DNA of 64,000 nt from JBECKS01 sp964557005. Lineage in GTDB: Bacteria > Pseudomonadota > Gammaproteobacteria > Pseudomonadales > JBECKS01. The stretch's first letter is position 1. The number at the start of each line of letters is the position of its first letter. The translations under genes were made by a program, and so were the position numbers. This document shows, one piece after another, positions 15,697 to 24,468 of the stretch. The notes under the pieces were generated by a model. It saw only the letters and a program-made list of their open reading frames with translations, searched no databases and had not been told where the DNA came from. The stretch lies in assembly GCA_964557005.1 (NCBI GenBank), contig CAZKYI010000010.1, forward strand, positions 12,753 through 76,752, in the 5' to 3' direction.

Positions 15697-17124
15697 TTAT
15701 TTTGAAAGAATCTGGTTCAACACAAAAGATTGTTCCTCTTTGCTTAAACCGGAAAAATTAATTTCAGAAAAGAAACCTTCCAACTGCTTTTCCAGTTGAT
15801 GGATTTGTTCACCTTTCGAGTCTTCCTGTTTACTTTCCAATATCTCAAAAATTTGAAAATCACGCTTCAAGCCTTTCAAAGAAGAAATTTCTTTTTGCTC
15901 ATACACCAGTGATTGACCAATCAGTGCTACCGTATTATGCGATGCAAAAATCTGCCCACCACCCGCAGCATCATGTATTCTGGAAGCAAGGTTTACATGG
16001 CTTCCAATCGCGGTATAACTCATCTTTGCACTGGAACCAAAATTACCGATGGTGCAATACCCTGTATTGATGCCCATTCTTAAAGACAAGGGTTCAGAAA
16101 ACTGCTCGGCAAATTCACGATTCAAACTACGCATTCTTCGTTTCATCGCCAGCGCCATTTCAACACAGGCGACTGCATCTTCCCACATGCCTTTACTCAC
16201 CGGATCACCAAAGAAAACCATGATTTCATCACCAATAAACTTATCGATGGTGCCGCCATGCTCCAATGCAACTTCCGTCATAACATTGAGGTAGCGATTT
16301 AATATCAGCGATACCTCTTTGGGAGACTTGTCTTTAACCCTGCTATTAAAGTTTTCGATAGAAGCAAAAAATACGGTGATATTTTTCCGTTCTGTTTTCT
16401 CGGTTTTATTGAATTCATCCTGAAAAATATAATCAATAATTTGAGGAGAAAGGTATTTCGACAGTTTGACTGAAATAGATTGAAGTCTGCCGTTAATCTC
16501 ACGAAAGCTGTTGATGTAGGCTCTGGCAAGAAAAATCAGCAACAACACACTGCCAGGCATCAATACCAGATAGGTAAATACCGTAATGTGCATGAAGTTT
16601 GCCTCGGTATAACTCAGTGAGCTTACCAGCGGCCAGGGTTTTGTAAGACCAGCGACCTGTGCATAGGCGGTAATCACAATCAGAAAAATCACCATGAGCA
16701 AGGCCGGTATTAAACGTCTCCCGCCAAAAACAGGGATATGAATAATCAATGCAAACAATAAAATCAAAAAAACCGGCGAGATAAAAATACCCAAAAAAGT
16801 ACTTAAAATAAAATAACCAACATAAAAGCCATAAAGGGAAGTTGTGACATAGCTATCTTCATTCTCGTCATCGACAAATAAAAACCCGATCACGCTCAGG
16901 CTCAAGGCAAAACCCGCGACAATCACAATGAATAAATAAAACTGACTGAGCATCTCGGCATCCATTCTCAGTTCAGGCTTGCTGGTTTCCAGCCAGAAAA
17001 AGTAGGCACCAGCCCCCAAGGTAATGGGTACCGAAACCAGATTAAACCAGGAAGTTGCCGCACGCAGTGCAATTCTTTCGTGAATCAAATCATCGAGCAA
17101 TTGTGAAAAACTGAATTTTTTCAT
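15697..17124 (-). CDS. Six-helix class III nucleotide cyclase, C2-like partner
   Basis: 475 residues from the ATG that overlaps the upstream cyclase stop (ATGA). Six membrane helices lie at about 26-45, 62-84, 94-114, 115-130, 139-158 and 177-202. A cyclase-preceding YLSPQIIDYIF segment (224-234) leads into the catalytic domain. At the first metal position the motif reads FFASIENFN, so S255 replaces the usual Asp. K295 and D299 (DKFIGD) are kept. The substrate-base position is S375 (AIGSHVN). The transition-state N378 and R382 (VNLASR) are present. The ASI-x-NFN context is like mammalian C2 domains. Alone it lacks one metal ligand. A helical tail (about 435-475) resembles that of its neighbour. 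Probable product: cyclic AMP, as a heterodimer (inference). Confidence 0.85.
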   Translation of the reverse strand: MKKFSFSQLLDDLIHERIALRAATSWFNLVSVPITLGAGAYFFWLETSKPELRMDAEMLSQFYLFIVIVAGFALSLSVIGFLFVDDENEDSYVTTSLYGFYVGYFILSTFLGIFISPVFLILLFALIIHIPVFGGRRLIPALLMVIFLIVITAYAQVAGLTKPWPLVSSLSYTEANFMHITVFTYLVLMPGSVLLLIFLARAYINSFREINGRLQSISVKLSKYLSPQIIDYIFQDEFNKTEKTERKNITVFFASIENFNSRVKDKSPKEVSLILNRYLNVMTEVALEHGGTIDKFIGDEIMVFFGDPVSKGMWEDAVACVEMALAMKRRMRSLNREFAEQFSEPLSLRMGINTGYCTIGNFGSSAKMSYTAIGSHVNLASRIHDAAGGGQIFASHNTVALIGQSLVYEQKEISSLKGLKRDFQIFEILESKQEDSKGEQIHQLEKQLEGFFSEINFSGLSKEEQSFVLNQILSK

Positions 17125-18572
17125 ACTTGTTGTTTTATGTTTTTTGAGATACGACGACTTAGCCAATGCTTGTCTTGCTGATCAAGCGAATTCCAGGTAA
17201 TGCTTTCAAGAAACGCTTCAACTTTTTTATCCAGATACTTTTCACCTGCATCATCAGATACAGCCGTGCTTTTTTTAACAAAGAAGCTGGGGAAAGCCAT
17301 GTCGGGATTTTGCTCAGCATCAAAAGCGCCTTCAACCAGTTCCATAGAACGTTGCGAAATCAGAATGTGATTCGGTGGGCACTGCTGTTCCAGCAAACTC
17401 GCTATACCAACATTTTTACCAATCACTGAATAGTTCAGCAAAGTGTCTGAGCCGTAGTTACCCACAATACAATCACCACTATTGATACCGATGCGGATTT
17501 TCAATGGTTCAATCAACCCTAACGCCAACCATTTTGTATTCATCTCGACCAATTTCTCTTGCATCTCTAACGCCATATTCACGCAACGAACAGCATCTTC
17601 CTGCTTTCCAAATGAAGCGGGATCGCCAAAAAAAATCACCACGCTGTCACCAATAAATTTATCAATGGTTCCGCCATATTCCAGTGCTATCGAACTCATT
17701 GCCTCAAGGTATTCATTCAATATGATTTCGAGTGTTTCCGACTCCATGTTTTCAGTAATGCGGGTAAAATCCTTAATATCTGACACAAATATGGTGAGGA
17801 ATTTCATCTTGCTTTCCAGAGAAATTTCTCCAGATTTTGCATTCACAATGCCCTCATAAATTTGTGGCGATGTGTAACGCGATAATTTTTCTGTAATGGT
17901 CGTAAAATACCTTTGCTTGTCTTTGGTTGCCTGAGACAGTGCATTAAAAAAATAAAAGAACAGTAAAAAAAGAATAATGCAATAAACCGCAACGGCCGGA
18001 ACAAGAAATGTGCGGATTTCTGCATCATAAACACTCAGTGATGAAAGCAAAGGCAAATAAGGAAAGTGATATTTGACATGTGCAATGGCTGTCAGGAAAA
18101 ACAGCATAAAAAAGACCAGCAAATTTAAAATCAGAATCCACGGCCTGAGTATAATCACCGAAAAACCCAGCATCAGTATTAAAACCAGAAGCCCCGGAGT
18201 TACAAAAATTCCAAAGAAAAACGCCACATAAAACGCATGCAGGTTGAAGCTCAAGCTGGAATACAGCTCATAGAGCATGGGATTCAGATTCTTGCGCAAC
18301 AGAACCCAGCCCACGACGATATTCAAAAGTATATTGAGCGTAAGAAGATGGCTGCTGAAATAGTAGTGCTGTAAAAACTCTGTGTTTAGATATTGGACAT
18401 CGTAAAGATACTCAACTGTTTTGAAGAGCAGATAGAAAGCATAAGGAACGCCGAGGGTGAATACATGAACCAACATAAGCACCTTGGTGCTACTGGCGGT
18501 TCCACTGACGAGTTGCCCCATCACTTCGTATTGAAGCTTCTGGTATCGATTTTCAAACTGTTGTTTCGGCAT
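17121..18572 (-). CDS. Six-helix class III nucleotide cyclase, C1-like partner
   Basis: 483 residues from ATG 18572 (GGAAAG upstream); an earlier in-frame ATG would add about 22 residues. Six membrane helices lie at about 30-50, 70-92, 105-125, 126-142, 145-165 and 187-211. After YTSPQIYEGIV comes the catalytic domain: D265 in VSDIKDFT and D309 in DKFIGD supply both metal ligands, with K305 kept. The half that completes the partner site is lost: K386 replaces the base-binding Asp, G389 the Asn, and L393 the Arg (VIGKNVGIASLLE). Mammalian C1 domains show the same division. It is the first gene of the unit, immediately overlapping the C2-like gene, with GDT1 downstream. Confidence 0.85.
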   Translation of the reverse strand: MPKQQFENRYQKLQYEVMGQLVSGTASSTKVLMLVHVFTLGVPYAFYLLFKTVEYLYDVQYLNTEFLQHYYFSSHLLTLNILLNIVVGWVLLRKNLNPMLYELYSSLSFNLHAFYVAFFFGIFVTPGLLVLILMLGFSVIILRPWILILNLLVFFMLFFLTAIAHVKYHFPYLPLLSSLSVYDAEIRTFLVPAVAVYCIILFLLFFYFFNALSQATKDKQRYFTTITEKLSRYTSPQIYEGIVNAKSGEISLESKMKFLTIFVSDIKDFTRITENMESETLEIILNEYLEAMSSIALEYGGTIDKFIGDSVVIFFGDPASFGKQEDAVRCVNMALEMQEKLVEMNTKWLALGLIEPLKIRIGINSGDCIVGNYGSDTLLNYSVIGKNVGIASLLEQQCPPNHILISQRSMELVEGAFDAEQNPDMAFPSFFVKKSTAVSDDAGEKYLDKKVEAFLESITWNSLDQQDKHWLSRRISKNIKQQV

Positions 18573-18776
18573 ATGAACTGGCTTTCCATGAGGCAAGAAC
18601 ACCCCCCTGTAAAACTGTGAGAGCTTACAGCAATTCATAACGCTCAAAAAATAAAGTTTCAGGCTGTGTGAAGTGAGGTGTCATTCCATTCCAGATGTCA
18701 TCAGCTTGCGGCTTATCTGCTTGCCTGAATTTGGTTAGCATCATGCGCACATTGAATTGACATCAAGGAGAAGACC

Positions 18777-20939
18777 ATGGCTATTGCAATCACCGAAGAG
18801 CATCAGGAAATCGCACGCGTTGCCCGAAAATTCCTGAGCGATCATCAGGTCAGAGCAGCTTCAAGAGCAACACTGGAAGCTGGCGAAGACAGCCTTCCCC
18901 CATTCTGGAAAGAGCTGGTTGAACTCGGCTGGCTCAGTATCCATCTGCCCGAAGCCTATGGCGGAACGGGTTTTGGTTTACCCGAACTGGTCATCATTGT
19001 GGAAGAGCTGGGTTATCAACTGGCACCTGGCCCCTTCCTGCCAACGGTATGGGCATCGGCTTTCATCAGTCAGGTGGCTGATGACGCTGTTCAATCTGCA
19101 CTGTTACCGAGCCTTGCAGATGGCTCAATGCCGGGTGCTGTCGGGCTGGGCGGCAATCTGAGCCTCAGCGGTAGCACACTCAACGGCAAATCAGGTCTGG
19201 TGCTGGGCGCAGAACTGGCTAACAAGGTGTTGCTCAGGGCAGGTGACGACATGGTATTGCTCGATGCCAAACAGCAAGGACTGACGCTTGCAAAGAAAGG
19301 CAATATGGATACCAGCCGTCGTGTTGGGGAATTTGTGGCCAAAGATGTCAGTGTTGAAGCTGCACATATTTTTAAAGGTGCCTACCGCGAAGCTTTGAGA
19401 TTAGGCCGCACACTGGCAGCAGCTGAAGCTTCTGGCGGTGCGCATGCCTGCGTAAAAATGGCGGTGGACTACGCCATGATTCGTGAGCAATTCGGGCGCA
19501 CCATCGCCACGTTTCAGGCGGTAAAACATCACTGCGCCAACATGATTATGGCAGCTGAATGTGCCACTGCCGCCGCATGGGATGCAGCCCGTGCCGAACA
19601 GGAAAACAAACAGGCGGAATTCGCCAGTGTGATTGCAGCCAGCCTTGCCATGCCTGCTTTTGTATTTTGCGGACAAATGAATACCCAGGTGCATGGTGGC
19701 ATTGGTTTTACCTGGGAACACGATTGCCACTTGTATATTCGTCGTGCACAAGCCTTGAATGCCTTATTTAGTGGCGCAAAGGCAAAAGAGGAAATTGTTG
19801 ATCTTTCAGCACAAAACATTAAACGCAGTTACAAAATTGAACTGCCACCTGAAGCCGAAGCTTATCGCAGTGAAGTACAAGCCTTTGTTAGACAACTTGA
19901 AAGTGTCAAGCAAAGTGAGCAACGCAAGTTTCTGGCGGATTCAGGGTATCTGGTACCTCACTGGCCAAAGCCCTGGGGGCTGGCAGCGGGCGCCATTGAG
20001 CAACTGGTTATCGATCAGGAATTTTCCAAAACCAATGTGCCCATTCCCAATCTTGGCATCAGCGGCTGGAATACGCTCACCATTGCACAGCATGGCAATG
20101 ACTATCACAAGGAAAAATATGTAAGACCTGCCCTGCAAGGCGATATGGAATTCTGCCAACTGTTTAGTGAACCCAACGCCGGTTCCGATGCTGCGGCGGT
20201 GCAAACCAAGGCCAAAAAAGTGGACGGCGGCTGGATAGTGAATGGGCAAAAAGTGTGGACCAGTGGTGCGCATTATTGCAGCCACGGTTTTGCTACGGTT
20301 AAAACGGATTTTCAGGCTGCGAAGCATCAGGCCATTACCATGATGATTATCGACATGAAAGCCAAAGGCGTTGAGGTGAAACCACTGCGTCAGGTCACTG
20401 GACAAGCCATGTTCAACGAAGTGTTCTTTAATGATGTGTTTGTTCCCGATGAAGACGTGGTTGGCCCCATCAACCAAGGCTGGACAGTCGCACGAGCAAC
20501 ACTGGGGAATGAGCGTGTTTCGATTGGTGGCGGCATGGGTGTCGGCAACTTCCTGAATGGTTCTCCACTGACTTTAATGCAGCGCTTCACACCCGATGAT
20601 CTGGGTATTAAACGTGAAGTGGGGCAACTCACCGCAATGGAAGTGGCTGCGCGTTTAATGAATTTGCGTTCTGCCGAACGTGCGGTTCAAAGTATTGAGC
20701 CCGGGCCTGAAGGCAACATCACCAAGTTTTTGGGTTCGGAACTGGCCTTGAATTCTGCCGAGCTTTCCAGCCGCATTATTGGTGAAGGTGCTGCCACCTT
20801 CGATAACGAAGCCGCAATGGTGAATATGATGTTTCTGGCGGCACGTGCGCTGGCGATTGCAGGAGGCACCTCGGAAATTGCGCGTAACCAGATAGCCGAA
20901 AGGATTCTGGGTATGCCGCGAGACCCCTTGATTAAATAA
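18777..20939 (+). CDS. Fused two-domain acyl-CoA dehydrogenase (FadE34-like)
   Basis: A 720-residue protein containing two complete acyl-CoA dehydrogenase modules. The first (residues about 1-340) has GWLSIHLPEAYGG, REQFGRTIATFQAVKH and QVHGGIGFTWEHD. The second (about 355-720) has FSEPNAGSDAAAVQTKA, QKVWTSGAHY and GGTSEIARNQIAERILGMPRDP. Actinobacterial FadE34 has this layout and acts on bulky steroid side-chain CoA thioesters, where the single-domain equivalents form alpha2beta2 heterotetramers. AAGGAG lies 7 nt before the ATG. It is divergent from the cyclase pair. It may oxidise branched or polycyclic acyl-CoA (inference). Confidence 0.85.
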   Translation: MAIAITEEHQEIARVARKFLSDHQVRAASRATLEAGEDSLPPFWKELVELGWLSIHLPEAYGGTGFGLPELVIIVEELGYQLAPGPFLPTVWASAFISQVADDAVQSALLPSLADGSMPGAVGLGGNLSLSGSTLNGKSGLVLGAELANKVLLRAGDDMVLLDAKQQGLTLAKKGNMDTSRRVGEFVAKDVSVEAAHIFKGAYREALRLGRTLAAAEASGGAHACVKMAVDYAMIREQFGRTIATFQAVKHHCANMIMAAECATAAAWDAARAEQENKQAEFASVIAASLAMPAFVFCGQMNTQVHGGIGFTWEHDCHLYIRRAQALNALFSGAKAKEEIVDLSAQNIKRSYKIELPPEAEAYRSEVQAFVRQLESVKQSEQRKFLADSGYLVPHWPKPWGLAAGAIEQLVIDQEFSKTNVPIPNLGISGWNTLTIAQHGNDYHKEKYVRPALQGDMEFCQLFSEPNAGSDAAAVQTKAKKVDGGWIVNGQKVWTSGAHYCSHGFATVKTDFQAAKHQAITMMIIDMKAKGVEVKPLRQVTGQAMFNEVFFNDVFVPDEDVVGPINQGWTVARATLGNERVSIGGGMGVGNFLNGSPLTLMQRFTPDDLGIKREVGQLTAMEVAARLMNLRSAERAVQSIEPGPEGNITKFLGSELALNSAELSSRIIGEGAATFDNEAAMVNMMFLAARALAIAGGTSEIARNQIAERILGMPRDPLIK

Positions 20940-20955
20940 GCGGCTTTGTATGGAT

Positions 20956-21846
20956 TTATGGTTTTCTGGAAAACAGTTTCAGAAAACCATATTCAATGAG
21001 CATCAACGGCGAAAAAATCAGTGCCTGTTTTTTTATCCTGTGCATAAATTCGCGAATCAGAATAATTTCCTGCTCGCTGATTTCAGGGTGAAAAAAAGTA
21101 ATCAGCAAATTGGCACGGGTATCATCGCCTTTGTTCCACGCAGAATGCACATAACTTTGATCAAAGAAAATAATATCGCCTTCATGGAATTCACGAATTT
21201 CCCTGTGCACTTGTAAACCACAGTTCTTTTTAACCTCCAGACCCAAATGACAAACCAGATAGGCATTGGTGGCATCGGTATGGGGTGGCAATACAGTATC
21301 GGGTTCCATCACAATCAATTCAGCCGAGAAAATCCTGTGTTTGAAAGGTTCAAGCGCGGCCAGTGTCTGCGGAAATTCTTTTTTTGCATAATCTGGAAAG
21401 CTGGTCAAATCGCCCAGCTTGATATTCTTCCAGCTATTGGCTTTCAGGTGCCCCTTACCAGTATCAATGTCATTCATACTTACAGTATTGTTAGCGACTA
21501 CTTTGAGGTATTCCTGTTTAATCGCCTGCTCATGGCTACGCAAACTGTGATAAACCAAAGCAGTGAGTTCAGAATCTGTTTCACTCCAGAACGGTCTTGC
21601 GGTTAATTTTGGGCAATAGGCAAAAGCAGGATTCTGACCTGTTTCAGGGTGACTGGTCTTGCGCTCAAGAAAAGAATGCAAAAATTCTTCCACCTTGTCG
21701 AAATCAATTTCTGATGCTTGCGATGCCTCTTTGTAGTTCTGTTTTAACCTGTTCAACACAGCCTTGCTGCGCCATTTCAGCAATGAGGGAACCACCAGAT
21801 TGGCTCCGCCGTTATAGGGATTTTCAAAAGTATATTGGCTTGTCAT
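20956..21846 (-). CDS. Aspartyl/asparaginyl beta-hydroxylase-like dioxygenase
   Basis: 296 residues from the ATG 4 nt after the esterase stop; an upstream in-frame start lies inside that gene. The C-terminal half is a cupin-type Asp/Asn hydroxylase domain with H189-T-D191, H234 (SYVHSAWN) and R244 (DDTRANLL), the Fe(II)/2-oxoglutarate ligand set. The N-terminal 100 residues are unassigned and the C-terminus has a basic/hydrophobic tail. Family members hydroxylate protein Asp/Asn side chains or small molecules and lipids. The substrate here is unknown. It is part of a minus-strand set with the esterase and SDR. Confidence 0.8.
   Translation of the reverse strand: MTSQYTFENPYNGGANLVVPSLLKWRSKAVLNRLKQNYKEASQASEIDFDKVEEFLHSFLERKTSHPETGQNPAFAYCPKLTARPFWSETDSELTALVYHSLRSHEQAIKQEYLKVVANNTVSMNDIDTGKGHLKANSWKNIKLGDLTSFPDYAKKEFPQTLAALEPFKHRIFSAELIVMEPDTVLPPHTDATNAYLVCHLGLEVKKNCGLQVHREIREFHEGDIIFFDQSYVHSAWNKGDDTRANLLITFFHPEISEQEIILIREFMHRIKKQALIFSPLMLIEYGFLKLFSRKP
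20958..20990. terminator. Hairpin at convergent gene ends, possible bidirectional terminator
   Basis: A perfect 11-bp inverted repeat, ATGGTTTTCTG and CAGAAAACCAT, around an 11-nt loop. It overlaps the last codons of the hydroxylase gene and lies 18 nt after the stop of the converging dehydrogenase gene. It lacks a long U-tract, so termination is only likely. Confidence 0.45.
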
Positions 21847-21850
21847 GCAG

Positions 21851-22897
21851 CTAAAATTCTGTCGCAGTTCGGTTCTTTTCAAACACAGTCATTATGATGG
21901 GCAATTCCTCTTTCAGACTTCTTTCCCACCACGCATGTGCGTGCATACCATCGCCGTAGGGTTTGTAGTCGTGCTCAACCCCCAGAGCCAGTAATTTCTG
22001 GTGCATGGCGACATTCATGTTATGCACCTGTTTTTCCTGTAGCCACCCCATAAAACGATAAGGCAGATTCAAGGGATTATAATCGTCCAGCTCACCCTTG
22101 TTGCCATTGCCAAAATAAAAGGCGAGATGCTTGCCTTTCAGGTTTTCAGCCAGACTCAGCGGATTATTTTGCAAACGCACTTGTTCATCAAAAGGCCACA
22201 GGCCAAAAATCGTGAAAGGCAAACGTACATCAATAAACGGCGATACGCCCACCCAACACGCCACCAACCAACCACTAATATCTACCGCACCAGAAAAACT
22301 CGATACCGAAGAAAAATACTCAGGAAAGCGTGCGGCAATCACCGTTGCACCGTAACCCCCCATTGAAAGCCCGACAATCGCACGTTGTTGTGCACTTGCG
22401 TGCGTGCGAAAGTGCTGATCGACCCAAGGGATAACATCTTGAATAAAATAACTTTCCCACTGTATTTTCGAGCCGACACTGGCATAACGTGCATCACGAT
22501 ACCAACTGCCTTGTCCGCCGAAAGGTTGCACCAGAATTACGTCCATTCCTTCGCTGATGGCTTCTATCCCCAAATCTGTCCATTGTGTGTGATCTGCCGC
22601 ACCGCCATGCAAAAAATAAATAACAGGATATGCAGTGGAAGGCGATTCGTGATAATTCGCTGGCAAGGTGACCCTCACTGGCATCGGCTTGACCAGAAAT
22701 TCACTGTCGAGCAGAAAATCATGGCTACGCTCATTCAGCGGCGTTGTTTCTATGACAGTTATGCCAGAAACAGTTATTCCAGCCGCTTGTGATTCAGCCG
22801 CTGAAGTTTCGTGATGCGCGTGCGCCAACGATAAAAAAACACATTGGAAACACAGCGCCCACAGCGTTGTTCGTAACAACTTGCTACCTGCTATCAT
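21851..22897 (-). CDS. Exported esterase family protein (esterase D / antigen 85 fold)
   Basis: A 348-residue alpha/beta hydrolase with an N-terminal signal peptide (hydrophobic residues about 8-24, cleavage near AHA-HH). It has the oxyanion motif YFLHGGAADHTQWTD near 94-108, the nucleophile S178 in GLSMGGYGA, and a C-terminal His in GDGMHAHAWWERSL. Family members hydrolyse acyl or feruloyl esters in the periplasm or outside the cell. The ATG overlaps the SDR stop by 4 nt, so it is in one operon with the SDR and the hydroxylase. Confidence 0.85.
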   Translation of the reverse strand: MIAGSKLLRTTLWALCFQCVFLSLAHAHHETSAAESQAAGITVSGITVIETTPLNERSHDFLLDSEFLVKPMPVRVTLPANYHESPSTAYPVIYFLHGGAADHTQWTDLGIEAISEGMDVILVQPFGGQGSWYRDARYASVGSKIQWESYFIQDVIPWVDQHFRTHASAQQRAIVGLSMGGYGATVIAARFPEYFSSVSSFSGAVDISGWLVACWVGVSPFIDVRLPFTIFGLWPFDEQVRLQNNPLSLAENLKGKHLAFYFGNGNKGELDDYNPLNLPYRFMGWLQEKQVHNMNVAMHQKLLALGVEHDYKPYGDGMHAHAWWERSLKEELPIIMTVFEKNRTATEF

Positions 22898-23736
22898 TTT
22901 AAAAGTTTCATCGCCTGCCAGTTAATAAGGCGCATAATCCATTCATAAATAAAAGGCAAAGTTCCTTGTAATTTATGCGCTGCCCAAATATCCCACGATG
23001 TAAACACCATATATTTTTTCTTTTGCACGCCGAGCATAATGGCTTTGGCGGCCTGTTCAGGTGAAACCGCATGTTTCTGGAAGCGCTGAATGGTGGATTG
23101 AACATCGGGGCGGTTTTTATCAACCCCCACAATGTTGATGGTTTGCACCAGCCCTGTATTCACCGCGCCAGGACACACCAGACTCACATGGATATTGTGC
23201 CTGCGCAAATCAAAACGCAGCACTTCACTGATGCCGCGCACACCGAATTTGGTGGCGCTGTAAGCTGCATGCAAGGGCAAACCAATCAAACCGGCTGCTG
23301 ATGAAACATTGACAATATGCCCGCCTTTTTGCGCCTGAATCATCGCAGGTACAAAACATTCCAGCATGTACACCGGCCCCATTAAATTGATTTCAACCAA
23401 CTGCCGCCAGTGTTTGATTTCAAGTTGCTCAATGGTGCCCCAGGTGGAAATTCCGGCGATGTTCATCAATATATCAATACTGTCTACCTGCGCATGTACG
23501 GCGTTGGCAAACTGTTTAACCTGCTCATAATCGGAAATATCAAACGCTTTACTGAGTTTTACCTCACCACGGCCCTGGGCAGTAATTTCCGCAACCGTTG
23601 TGTTAAGCATCTGCTCGTTAATATCACACAAAAACAGCACTGCACCTTCGCGCGCAAAACGCATCGCCGTTGCCTTGCCAATGCCACTGGCTGCACCAGT
23701 AATCACGCATCGCTTGCCCTGAAAAGTCTCTGTCAT
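22894..23736 (-). CDS. SDR family oxidoreductase
   Basis: A 280-residue classical short-chain dehydrogenase/reductase. The cofactor motif TGAASGIG is at residues 13-20, the NAG-equivalent NIAG at 92-95, and the catalytic Ser (VSSAAG), Y159 and K163 (YSATK) follow. D38 after the second strand suggests NAD(H). The C-terminal extension resembles the other SDR at 24448-25275, so the two may be paralogues of the same pathway. It is the first gene of the esterase/hydroxylase set and divergent from the CMD gene. Confidence 0.88.
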   Translation of the reverse strand: MTETFQGKRCVITGAASGIGKATAMRFAREGAVLFLCDINEQMLNTTVAEITAQGRGEVKLSKAFDISDYEQVKQFANAVHAQVDSIDILMNIAGISTWGTIEQLEIKHWRQLVEINLMGPVYMLECFVPAMIQAQKGGHIVNVSSAAGLIGLPLHAAYSATKFGVRGISEVLRFDLRRHNIHVSLVCPGAVNTGLVQTINIVGVDKNRPDVQSTIQRFQKHAVSPEQAAKAIMLGVQKKKYMVFTSWDIWAAHKLQGTLPFIYEWIMRLINWQAMKLLK

Positions 23737-23814
23737 GGTGTATTCCCCTTTTGTAAAGTAAGGTACGGTTTATGACACACTTCAAATAAGCCATCAACAT
23801 CAATAACTCTACAG

Positions 23815-24468
23815 GTGAGCACATTGAAAACATCCAAAGACATTCTCATTCCCGAAGGCGGCTGGCTGGATTTGAATCACGAACGCATTCCTGCCCCCAC
23901 CTTGCAACAACGCTCATGGTTTTTAAGAAGCCTGTCGCGCGTAGCACGCGCCTTTCGCAGACCGGATATTCCGAACGTGTTTCTGGTGTTCTACACCCAC
24001 CCTCGCCTGTTTTGGGCGTGGTTGTTTTTTGCGTCTCGCCTGTTTCCCTTCGGGCGTTTGCCTGCACGCTTGCGCGAAAAACTGATTGTACGTACCGCGT
24101 GGAATAGCCGCTGTCGTTACGAATGGGTGCAGCATATCGAGCTGGCCTTATCGGTGGGTGTTACCGAAGAAGAAGTGTTCAACCTGAGCAAGGAAGCCGA
24201 GGCCATGCAAAAGCCAAAAGAGATTTTGGCCATTAAAGCCTGTGATCAACTGTTACAGCAAAAAGTGATTGATGATGAAACATGGAAGGCCTTATCGGAG
24301 CACTTTTCGCACAGGCAGCTCATTGAAATCATGATACTGGTCGGCCATTACGACATGCTCGCAGGTTTCATCATCAATGCAGGCGTGCAACTTGAACCAC
24401 ACCTTGAAGCATTTATGGAAGGCTTCAACCAGAAACTGCTTGCCAGGCTAGATTCCGTCCTTCAATAA
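23815..24468 (+). CDS. Carboxymuconolactone decarboxylase family protein
   Basis: 217 residues starting at GTG; a TTG nine bases on is an alternative. The core resembles the CMD/AhpD-like fold, with REKLIVRTAWNSRCRYEWVQHIELALSVGVTEEEV near 88-122. The usual CxxC redox pair is replaced by a single Cys (S-R-C-R-Y-E-W), as in many CMD proteins of steroid and lipid clusters whose role is unknown. It is the lone plus-strand gene in this minus-strand cluster and its 3' end overlaps the next SDR gene by 21 nt in convergent orientation. Confidence 0.75.
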   Translation: MSTLKTSKDILIPEGGWLDLNHERIPAPTLQQRSWFLRSLSRVARAFRRPDIPNVFLVFYTHPRLFWAWLFFASRLFPFGRLPARLREKLIVRTAWNSRCRYEWVQHIELALSVGVTEEEVFNLSKEAEAMQKPKEILAIKACDQLLQQKVIDDETWKALSEHFSHRQLIEIMILVGHYDMLAGFIINAGVQLEPHLEAFMEGFNQKLLARLDSVLQ

